64,000 bases of DNA from Sandaracinaceae bacterium (GTDB lineage Bacteria > Myxococcota_A > Polyangia > Polyangiales > Sandaracinaceae): the NCBI GenBank assembly GCA_020633195.1, contig JACKEC010000021.1, forward strand, positions 124,001-188,000. The letters are read 5' to 3'. The position numbers and the translations under genes are program-made. The notes beneath the pieces were generated by a model. That model ran no database searches and had not been told where the DNA came from. It saw only the letters and a program-made list of their open reading frames with translations. This document shows, piece by piece, positions 34,497 to 42,900 of this stretch. The first letter of the stretch is position 1. Each line of letters begins with the position of its first letter.

Positions 34497-35708
34497 CTAC
34501 GGCGTCGCGGGGGTCGGGGCCGGCTCGCCGTCGGCGGCCTCGGCCGGCTCCTCGACGGCCGGAGGCGGGAAGAGCGTCGCCCACGGGTACGTGCCGGGGC
34601 CGAGCCAGCCCGACGCCGCGAGGGTCTCGGTGCGCGTCCCCTCGCCGCCGACGGTGAGGCCCTGGTCGTCGAAGCGCACGGGGCGCCGCCGGTCCATCGA
34701 GCACGGCTCGTAGTCGCTGTCGGCGGTCCCGTCGCCGTCGCCCTCGCACTGCCGCCACTCCTCGACGAAGTAGCATCGCGCCGCCTCGTCGGTGAGCTCG
34801 CAGATCGCGAGGTCCGAGTCCAGCCCGTCGCTCGAGCCGCCACAGCAGCGCTCCTGCCAGTCGTTCTCGATCCGGACGAACAGCAGCCACGGGTGGTCGG
34901 GGATGGCGTGACGGAACGCCACGGACACGGTCGTGTCGCCGAGGTCGAGGGTGGGCTCCCGACCGAGCGGCCAGAGCTGCGGGCCCCAGCGGAACGCGCC
35001 GCGCGGGCCGGTGAAGCCGAGGAAGAGCCGCGGGTGCGGGTCACCGGTCGCCGCGTCCTCCTCGGTGGTGACGGACACGACGCCAGCGCGCAGCAGCCGA
35101 CCCGCGCCGCTGTGGGCCATCGCCAGGGTCAGGACCTCGCAGCTCGCGGGCGACGCGCAGGGGTGCCCCTCCCCGCGACGGAGCTGATTGGGGAGCATGT
35201 CCCAGCGCTCCACCGGCGGGTCGGTCTCGCGCTCGCCGAGCTCGCGCAGCCGGCGCTCGACGATCGCGTTCGGGCGCGCGTCGAGGGAGCGACGGTAGTG
35301 CTCGCGCGCCTCCCGAACGTCGAGGGTCTCCTCCCAGTAGCGCCCGTAGTTGTAGAGGCAGGCGCCGTAGGCCTCGCGATCGCGTGCCTCCGTCGCGCGC
35401 TGCAGCACCTCCACGGCGGGCCGAAGGTGGTTCTCGGCGACATCGAGCTCGCCGCGGCCGATCGCCGCGTAGCCCTGCGTACACTGCTCGCGCGCGGCGT
35501 CGATCGCCTCCCGGGTCGGCGGGGGCGCGGCCGCCGCGGCGGGCGCGGGGGTCGGGTCGGGCTCCGCCGGAGCTTCGCCCGAGGCTCCCGCCGCGGGTGG
35601 CGGCGCCTCGGGGGATGGGGTGTCAGGCGACGGGGTAGGCGCCGCGGGCGGATCCTCACCGCACCCGATCGACACCCAGAGGACGAGCCAAGGGACGAGG
35701 CGACGCAT
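34497..35708 (-). CDS. Hypothetical lipoprotein
   Basis: 403 residues from ATG 35708. MRRLVPWLVLWVSIGCGED is a lipoprotein signal with Cys16. A Pro/Ala/Glu linker covers about 20-60. Residues 65-150 look like TPR-type helical repeats (YAAIGRGELDVAENHLRPA, EAREHYRRSLDARPN). The C-terminal part is beta-rich with several Cys (WQERCCGG, AICELTDEAARC) and ends in a Pro/Ala tail. No family recognised; likely a surface lipoprotein with a protein-binding TPR-like part. Confidence 0.65.
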   Translation of the reverse strand: MRRLVPWLVLWVSIGCGEDPPAAPTPSPDTPSPEAPPPAAGASGEAPAEPDPTPAPAAAAAPPPTREAIDAAREQCTQGYAAIGRGELDVAENHLRPAVEVLQRATEARDREAYGACLYNYGRYWEETLDVREAREHYRRSLDARPNAIVERRLRELGERETDPPVERWDMLPNQLRRGEGHPCASPASCEVLTLAMAHSGAGRLLRAGVVSVTTEEDAATGDPHPRLFLGFTGPRGAFRWGPQLWPLGREPTLDLGDTTVSVAFRHAIPDHPWLLFVRIENDWQERCCGGSSDGLDSDLAICELTDEAARCYFVEEWRQCEGDGDGTADSDYEPCSMDRRRPVRFDDQGLTVGGEGTRTETLAASGWLGPGTYPWATLFPPPAVEEPAEAADGEPAPTPATP

Positions 35709-35747
35709 CGAGCGAGGGTGCCCGCTGCCCGAGGCGGGAGGCAACGA

Positions 35748-36758
35748 TCACTCCTCGATGCGATCCTCGTGGCCGTCCGCGTGCCGCGCGAAGCGGGTCT
35801 GGTCCCGTGGGTGCACCGGGTCGTCGCGATCCCACGGCCAGCCGCCGAAGCCGGTGCGCTGGTAGTCGGCGAACGCCTGCTGGAGCTCGGCGCGCGTGTT
35901 CATCACGAACGGCCCGTAGTGGGCGACCGGGGCGCCGATCGGGCGGCCCTGGAGGAGCAGCAGCTCGCCGGGCGCGTCGCCGTTCTGGATGGGGAGCTCG
36001 ACGTCGGCGCGCACTCGGATCGCGCGCGGCTCGCGCACCACCGTGCCGGCCACGTCGACCTCGGCGCCCAGGAAGAAGTAGAGCGTCCGGTGCGAGCCCG
36101 GCCGCGCGGGGGGCAACGTGACGTGCGCGTTCGGCTCCATGCGGAGCGTCCAGATCGCGACGTCGGAGTCGGCGCGCGCGGCCCAGGACTTCGGCGGCGG
36201 GGGCGGCGCGAGCTGCCCCGCGAGCTGGCCCGCGACCACCGCGATCCGCGTCTTGGGGCCGTCCTCGCCGAGGGTGACCTTCGGGATGTCGCGGTCCCAG
36301 AGCATCGTGAAGTGCGGGTCCACGAGCTTGTCCTCGGGGGCGAGGTTCAGCCAGATCTGGAACAGCTCGGTCGGGTTCGGCGCGTCGGTCTTCACGAGCG
36401 GGAACATCTCGGAGTGCACGACCCCGCTCCCCGCGGTCATCCACTGCGCGTCGCCGTGGCCGAAGCGCGCGGCGGCCCCGAGCGAGTCGCTGTGATCGAT
36501 GTAGCCGTTGCGCGCGAGGGTGACCGTCTCGAAGCCGCGGTGCGGGTGGCGCGGGAACCCGGGCACCACGTCGCCGTGGTACATGCGCCACCCGTCGCGC
36601 ACCTCGAAGTCCATGCCGAGGTCGCGCCCCGCGAGCGACGCGGCCGGGCCCATCGCGTCGTTGCCGGCGGGGTAGGCGTCGTCGTGGTGCACGCAGAACA
36701 GGAACGGGTCGAAGGTGACCCAGGGGAAGCCCAACGGGAGGACGTCGAGGACGGTCAT
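35748..36758 (-). CDS. Pirin-family cupin protein
   Basis: 336 residues. FPRHPHRGFETVTL and the GSGVVHSEMF segment carry the metal-binding His and Glu of the pirin N-terminal cupin, and a second cupin domain with PARPGSHRTLYFFLG follows. Pirins are iron-binding proteins; some are quercetin 2,3-dioxygenases, others act in stress regulation or control of pyruvate metabolism. The exact role here is unknown. Convergent/divergent neighbours are a lipoprotein and a response regulator, with a 108-bp gap upstream that holds no clear promoter. Confidence 0.88.
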   Translation of the reverse strand: MTVLDVLPLGFPWVTFDPFLFCVHHDDAYPAGNDAMGPAASLAGRDLGMDFEVRDGWRMYHGDVVPGFPRHPHRGFETVTLARNGYIDHSDSLGAAARFGHGDAQWMTAGSGVVHSEMFPLVKTDAPNPTELFQIWLNLAPEDKLVDPHFTMLWDRDIPKVTLGEDGPKTRIAVVAGQLAGQLAPPPPPKSWAARADSDVAIWTLRMEPNAHVTLPPARPGSHRTLYFFLGAEVDVAGTVVREPRAIRVRADVELPIQNGDAPGELLLLQGRPIGAPVAHYGPFVMNTRAELQQAFADYQRTGFGGWPWDRDDPVHPRDQTRFARHADGHEDRIEE

Positions 36759-36866
36759 GCCGAGTCTCTAAGGCCGGCGACGGCCTGACGCATCCCGGCG
36801 ATCGCCCTGGGGGCGCGACGCGGCGACCGACCCTCGCGCGCCTCGATTTCGCGTTACCCTGCCCTC

Positions 36867-37259
36867 ATGAGCGACGTCCTCTGGCCCAAGCGCGTGCTCG
36901 TCGTCGACGACGACGAGGCGTCACGTCGCCTCGTCGAGGTCGCGCTCCGCCGACTGGACGTGGAGACGGTGCTCTCTGGCGACCCCGAGGAGGTCCTCGG
37001 CCTCGTCGAGGCGCTCCACCCGGCGGTGCTCGTGCTCGACGTGATGATGCCCGGGCTCGACGGCCCGATGGTCGCCAGGCGGGTGCGCGAGGCGGCCGGC
37101 GCGCCACCTCCGAAGATCGTCCTCTGGTCCGCGCTCGACCATGGCGACCTCCAGGCGCGCGCCAAGGACTGCGGGGCCGACGCCGTCGTCCTCAAGATCG
37201 CCGGGCCGGCTGCGCTCGTGCAAGAGGTCGGCGAGCTGCTCGACCTCTGGCAGAGCTGA
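36867..37259 (+). CDS. Stand-alone response-regulator receiver domain
   Basis: 130 residues, a single REC domain. The acidic pocket is DDDEAS (residues 14-19), the phospho-acceptor Asp is in VLVLDVMMPGLDG (near residue 57), the Ser/Thr switch is LWSALD and the conserved Lys is in VLKIAGP. There is no output domain, so it works as a phosphate shuttle or protein-binding switch, as CheY-like proteins do. No histidine kinase is in the window. Confidence 0.92.
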   Translation: MSDVLWPKRVLVVDDDEASRRLVEVALRRLDVETVLSGDPEEVLGLVEALHPAVLVLDVMMPGLDGPMVARRVREAAGAPPPKIVLWSALDHGDLQARAKDCGADAVVLKIAGPAALVQEVGELLDLWQS

Positions 37260-37299
37260 TCGAGGTCGCGCGGATCCGGTTCGCCGTCGGGCCCTGACG

Positions 37300-39954
37300 C
37301 TAGCTGACCTGGCGCACGATCAGGTCGTGGGCGACCTTGACGAAGAGCTGGTCGCCGACGACGAGCGGGCCCCCGACGGCGTCGAGGTCGAGGACCTCGG
37401 CGGGCTCCACGAAGCCCGCGACGAGGTCGAGCTCGAGGCGGCGGAGGCGGCGATCCGCGTCCGCGAGCGTGACCCCGACGCGCGCCGTCGGGAGCGCCGC
37501 GAGGTGGAGCCGGCCGGTGCTCGAGAGGCCCGGCTGCGAGGTCGTCTCGTGCACGGGGCCGCCCGCGCCGAGCGTCGTCGCGGCGAGGCGGCCGGCCTCC
37601 GTGACCCACACGGCCACGGCGGCTCCGGCCACCTCGACGAGCGCGGGCTCGCGGCGGCTCGAGGCGCCGACCGAGGTCCAGCCGGGGGCGCCGATCGTCG
37701 TCCAGACGAGCGCGTCGTCGGCCGCGTGACCGAGGATCCAGGTCGCGCCGGCCACCCGCGCCGCGGCGACGGCGCCGACGAGCAGCTCGCCGCCGGGGAC
37801 GCGATCGAGCGACCGCCAGTCGTCGTCGCCGCGCTCGCGCCAGCGCTCGAGGCCGTGACCCGACACCGCGAACAGCTCGAGCCCCTCGGGGGTGACGACG
37901 AGCGCGGGCTCGCCGACGCGCGTGGAGCCGACGCGATCCCAGTCGGACCACACGCCCGGCGCGCGCTCGAAGGTGGAGCGGAGCCGGCGCTCTACGTCGC
38001 GGGCGATCAGGCAGCGGCGGCCGTCGGAGCGGCGCCCCACGAGCAGCCGACCCGCCGGGCACCGGTCGCGGTCGACGGCCTCGTCGGGCCGGATCGCGAG
38101 CCAGCGCCCCGCCGCCTCGCGCCGCGACACGCGCCCCGTCGCGTCGACCGCGAAGCAGGTCCCGTCGACGTCGGCGACCGGCGCGGCCGTCGCGACGGCG
38201 AGGTGGTGGCCGCGCTCGAGCGCGTCACCCCGGCCGGGAGGCAGGACCCCGTCGAAGGCGAAGCCCGTGGGCGGCTCGACCACCCCCGCCTCGACCATCA
38301 TCGCGTTGGCGAAGAGGTACGGACGATCGCCGACCAGCGCCGCGCGCCCGCGGCGCCACCGCTCCCGCGCGTCGTCCTCGGGGATCGCGTACGAGCTCAG
38401 CTCGGGCATCAGCTGACCCCAGTGCACCCGCAGGTCGCCCCGGACGCGATACGCCTCGGCGATCGCGCAGAACGCCTCGTAGAATTGCACGCCGTCTTGC
38501 ACCAGCTCCTCCTCGCGCCAGAGGTCGAGGTGCGCGAGGTCGATCGGCGCCTGGAGCAGGAACAGCTCGAGCTGAGCGAAGCGCTCGGTCGGCGGCGCCG
38601 CCGCGCTCTGCATCGCGAGGGTGGCGCGGCTCGGGCGCGAGAAGCGAAGGGCCAAGAAGCCGGCGAACTTGAGGTTCGCGGCGATCAGCGCGTCGAAGCG
38701 CGCGAGGACCTCGTCGAGGAAGGCCAGGTGCACCCCAGCGCTCGTCGGCAGCACCACGTCGACCGACCACACGCGCTCGAGGCGGGTGTTGCCGAAGTTC
38801 AGCACGCGGTGGGCCGGCGCGAACCCGCCCGAGTCCTCGCGGCCGGTGCGCAGCAGCGCGTCGACGCCGGGGCCGTAGTCGTCCACGTCCTCCGAGATCG
38901 TGCGGAGCAGCGTCCCGATCGCGACGAACGCGTTCTTCACGCGCTCCCCGAAGCCGGCGCGCTCCCAGTCCTCCATGCCCGCTCCCACCGACGGGTGCTC
39001 CGCGCGCCGCACCACGTGCACCCGGCGTTGGTGGGTCAGGGGATCCTCGAAGGGGTTGATGACCACCTCGACGGATCGGTAGGTCGCAGCGGGATCGAGC
39101 GGGGCGCCCTTCGACCAGACGGCGGGCGCGTCGAAGATCGCGCCGTCGTGGACGAGCCACGGCCGCACCGTCGGCCAGTCGAGCTCCGCGACCGTCTCCC
39201 AGAGGCCGTACGCGGGGCGCACTTGCACGACGTAGGCGACGATCACCCCGAGCGCGCCGATCGTGACCAGCGCCGCGTCGAAGGCGTCGTCGTCGCGCAC
39301 CCGGATCGCGCTCGGCAGGAGCGTCGCGAGCGCGCCGTCGCGCGTGAGCCCGGCGCTGGGCTCGACCCAGCGCGTGACCCCGTCCGGCCCGACGATCGCC
39401 ACCGCGCGGACCATGTCGGGGATCGGCGGCCCCTCGAAGTCGCCGCCGTGGCTCGACGTGTTGATGACCCCCGCGAGCGACTGCCCGCTCGAGGAGCCCG
39501 CGGTGATCACCGACAAGCGCCGCGCGTCGAGCGCGTCCATCAGCGCCTCGATCTCGATGCCCGCCTCGACGTAGACGTGCTCGCCCGCCGACCGCGCCGC
39601 GTCGGTGAGCGCGTCCCAGAGCACGTCGCGCCGCGGCGCCCCGCCGACCTCGCGGGTCGCGTCGATCACCTGGGCGAGCCGGCCGTGCGTCTCGATTACG
39701 CCGTCTTGACACGTGACCACGGGCCCGAAGGACCACCGCTTGCCGTGCGCGAGGAGGTGGCGGTGCTCCGCGTGGTGGTCGTCGATCACGTCGGCGATCG
39801 CCCGCGCCGCCTCGTCGAGCTGCGCGACCCGCGCCGCCACCGTGCTCGCCGCGTCCGCCTCGTCGACCGCGTAGACGCGCCGCGCGCGGAACTTCTCCGT
39901 CTTGGCCCAGACCTCGAGGTCCTCCGGGCCCTCGTCGACGACCCGTCGCGCCAT
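37300..39954 (-). CDS. VAO-type FAD-binding oxidase with C-terminal propeller-like domain
   Basis: 884 residues from ATG 39954, with GAGAGG six bases upstream. The N-terminal part (about 1-550) is a VAO/PCMH FAD oxidase: SVITAGSSSGQSLAGVI, HGGDFEGPPIPDMVRA and IGALGVIVAYVVQV. The C-terminal ~280 residues contain repeated W-x-x-L/V-G strands (VWSDWDRVG, DDDWRSLDRVPGG, GWTSVGASS) like PLL/fucose-lectin-type beta-propellers. No signal peptide, which is odd for a lectin-like domain. The 1,528-residue megaprotein gene lies 19 bp upstream on the same strand, so they probably share an operon. Confidence 0.75.
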   Translation of the reverse strand: MARRVVDEGPEDLEVWAKTEKFRARRVYAVDEADAASTVAARVAQLDEAARAIADVIDDHHAEHRHLLAHGKRWSFGPVVTCQDGVIETHGRLAQVIDATREVGGAPRRDVLWDALTDAARSAGEHVYVEAGIEIEALMDALDARRLSVITAGSSSGQSLAGVINTSSHGGDFEGPPIPDMVRAVAIVGPDGVTRWVEPSAGLTRDGALATLLPSAIRVRDDDAFDAALVTIGALGVIVAYVVQVRPAYGLWETVAELDWPTVRPWLVHDGAIFDAPAVWSKGAPLDPAATYRSVEVVINPFEDPLTHQRRVHVVRRAEHPSVGAGMEDWERAGFGERVKNAFVAIGTLLRTISEDVDDYGPGVDALLRTGREDSGGFAPAHRVLNFGNTRLERVWSVDVVLPTSAGVHLAFLDEVLARFDALIAANLKFAGFLALRFSRPSRATLAMQSAAAPPTERFAQLELFLLQAPIDLAHLDLWREEELVQDGVQFYEAFCAIAEAYRVRGDLRVHWGQLMPELSSYAIPEDDARERWRRGRAALVGDRPYLFANAMMVEAGVVEPPTGFAFDGVLPPGRGDALERGHHLAVATAAPVADVDGTCFAVDATGRVSRREAAGRWLAIRPDEAVDRDRCPAGRLLVGRRSDGRRCLIARDVERRLRSTFERAPGVWSDWDRVGSTRVGEPALVVTPEGLELFAVSGHGLERWRERGDDDWRSLDRVPGGELLVGAVAAARVAGATWILGHAADDALVWTTIGAPGWTSVGASSRREPALVEVAGAAVAVWVTEAGRLAATTLGAGGPVHETTSQPGLSSTGRLHLAALPTARVGVTLADADRRLRRLELDLVAGFVEPAEVLDLDAVGGPLVVGDQLFVKVAHDLIVRQVS

Positions 39955-39973
39955 CGCCCCCCTCTCCCGCTGT

Positions 39974-42900
39974 CTAACGAAGCGCGGCGGCGAGCGCCGC
40001 GGCATCCTCGATCGCCGTGTCGAGCGCCGGCGCCACGCCGAGGCAGCCGTTGGCGAAGCGCCGGACGCGCACCCCCTCGGCGGCGAGCGCGTCGGCGTCG
40101 GCGCCCGAGGCGATCACCCGGTACAAGCCCAGGCCGCGGGACTCGGTCCCCGCCAGCGCCGCGTCGAGCGCCGCGCTGGCCGCGGCCACGTCGACGTGGC
40201 GCGCCGCGCGCAGCTGATGGTGCATCTGGATCAGGCTCAGCTCGTCGCCGTCCCAGGTGCTCACGAGGGTGAAGGGCGCGGTGACCCGGTAGCGGGTGCT
40301 CGTGTGTACGAAGCCCGCCTGGCCGCCCGTCCACCAGATCATCAGGTCCGGCGTGAACGGCAGCCCGTGGTGCGCGAACGCGCCGAGCCCGGAGCGGTAG
40401 TACGCGCTCGCCGTCTCGACGAAGACCACGGGGACGCCGGTCTCGGCGCGGAGCTGCTCGAGCGCCGGCCAGAAGGCGTCCGGCGCGACCTTGCCGGTGC
40501 GCTCCTGCACGGGCTCGACGTAGATCCCGAAGATCTTCTCGGGCGCGTCGCCGATCGCCGCCCGCAGCGCCGCGATGGACGCCTCGACGCCGTCGGCGGG
40601 GTGCGGGACGCGGGGCCACTCGAAGTAGGGCGCGCCCTGGCGGTGCGTGGCCGGGTCGCTGACCGAGCGCGCCGCCGCGGTGGTGTGACCGACGTACGCG
40701 CCCTCGAACGCGATCACCGCGTCGGCGCTCGCGCGATGCCACCGCAGCGCGCGAATCGACTTGTCGAGCGTCTCGTCGCGGCTCGAGCACAGGTAGGCGT
40801 GCGGCAGCGCGGGGGTGAGCGCGGCCACCCACTCCGTCGCGCGGACGATCGCGGGCGTGAGGTAGTTGAGGACGGTGATCTTGTTGACCGTCGGCCCGTA
40901 GAGCGCGCCGGCGTCGCGGAGCGCCGCGAGGGAGGCCGGCGCGTGCGCGAGCGGCCGCGCGAGGCCCGACGCGAGGTCGGTCGCGGGCGCCGCGCGCTCG
41001 GGGGCGCGGACGGCGTCGATCGCGAAGCGACCGAGCGGCTGGCGGTAGTAGCGGGCGACGCCCTCGCCCTCGTAGGCCGCCTCGATCGCGCGCACCGTGT
41101 ACGCGCCGAGCGAGTCGTTGAGGCGCGCCATCGCCGACGCGTCGGGGATGCGGTTGCGGCCGCTCGAGTGGGCGTACCGCGGGGACCCGTCGGGGCGCTG
41201 CATCGCGCGGGCGGCGACGAGCTGCGCGAGCTTGAGCGCGCGCCCGATGCCGTGGCCCTGGAAGCCCTCGTCCACCGTCACGGCGATGGAGTAGACGGTG
41301 TTGTCGCGCCCGAGCATCGGGTCCTCGTCGGGCCCGACCACGTCGGCGACCTCCTCGAGCGGCGCGGCGAGGGCCGAGCCGACGACGCGCCACTTCGCGC
41401 CCTCCTCGACCTCGGCGACGACGGCGATCCCGTCGGCGTGGAAGCCCTTGCGGAGGTGCGCCTCGGTGTCGCGGCGCGCGGGCTCGTAGACCCGCGCCTC
41501 GATCGCGCGGATCGCCGGCAGCAGCGCGTCGGCCTCGGACGGATCGCAGCGGCGGACCCGGTACGGGATGGTGTAGCGGTCCTCGCGCGGCGGCGGCTCG
41601 AAGTCCTCCCACGCGGGCGGCTTCTTGCCGGGGTGCGCCTCGAGCCACGCGAGCGAGCGCTGGATCGAGTCGAAGAGCAGGTCGATGGTGCGCTCGTCGT
41701 ACGACGAGCTCAGCCGGTAGCGCGCGGTGCGGGTGCCCGCGGCGAACACGACCGCGCCGCGCCAGAAGCGCTGGCCGAGGAAGGCGTTGAGCTCGGCGGT
41801 GTCGGCGAGCTCGAACGCGAGCGCGTAGCCCTGCAGGCGCGGGTTCTCGATCTTGTGGCCCCACCGCGCGGTCAGGGTCTCGAGGCGCGGGCGCACCAGC
41901 GCTTCGATCCGGCGCGCGTCGCGCTCGTCGACCCCGAGCGCGTGCAGCCGGCCGCGCGCGAGCGACGCGGGGAACGCGTTGGTCGGCTCGGGATCGTCGA
42001 ACCGGCTCATGCACACCCCGACCTGCGCGCGCTTCGCGAAGCACAGGCAGTCGGGGCCGTCGGGCTCGCCCTTCGCGTCGACGTAGCCGAAGCGCTGGTG
42101 CCAGAGGAACGGGCCGCCGAGCCCGAAGCCGCACTGCACCTCGTCGACGATCAACGAGACGCCGCGCGCGCGCGTCAACAGACGCAGCGCGCGGTGGAAG
42201 CGCGCGCCGAGGTAGCGATCGCCGCCCTCGGACTGCATCGGCTCCACCGCCACCGCGAAGTAGCCGCCCGCGTCGAGCTGCGCCGCGACGATCGCGAGCG
42301 ACTCCACCTCCGCGCGCAGCGCGGGATCCTCGGAGCTCCCCCAGCGCGCCTTCGCCGTGTCGACGTCACCCGCGCCCCACACGCTCGTCCAGTCGGCGGG
42401 CTCGATGGGCTCGCCGTCCGCGAACACCGCGCGCGTCGGCGCGGGCACGAACTCGACCTCGTAGCCCGCGATCTGGAAGGGCACGCGCTTGGACGGGGTG
42501 TGGCTCGCGTAGAGCGCGAGCAGGGTGCGGCCGTGGAACGCGCCCTCGAACGCGAGGAGCTTCTTGGCGCCCGGCTTCGCGTTCGCGAGGCAGAGTGCGT
42601 AGGCCTTCTCGTTGGCCTCCGCGCCGCCGTTGGTGAAGCTGACGGTGGGCAGGCCCGGCGCCCGCTCGCGCAGCGCGGCGGCGTACGCGAGGGCGTGGGG
42701 GTCGTCCCCGAGCGTGGTGTCCGCGCTCGCCGTGACGGCGTCGCCGAAGTCCCCCTCGACGTACGCCCTCACTACCGCGTCGGGCGCGAAGCCCGCGGGC
42801 AGCGTCGCGGTCTGGCTCATCGTGTCCATCACCGAGAGCGGCTCGTCGTCGACGGAGACCATCCACGGCCCGACGCTGCGCAAGTGATCGAACACCGGCG

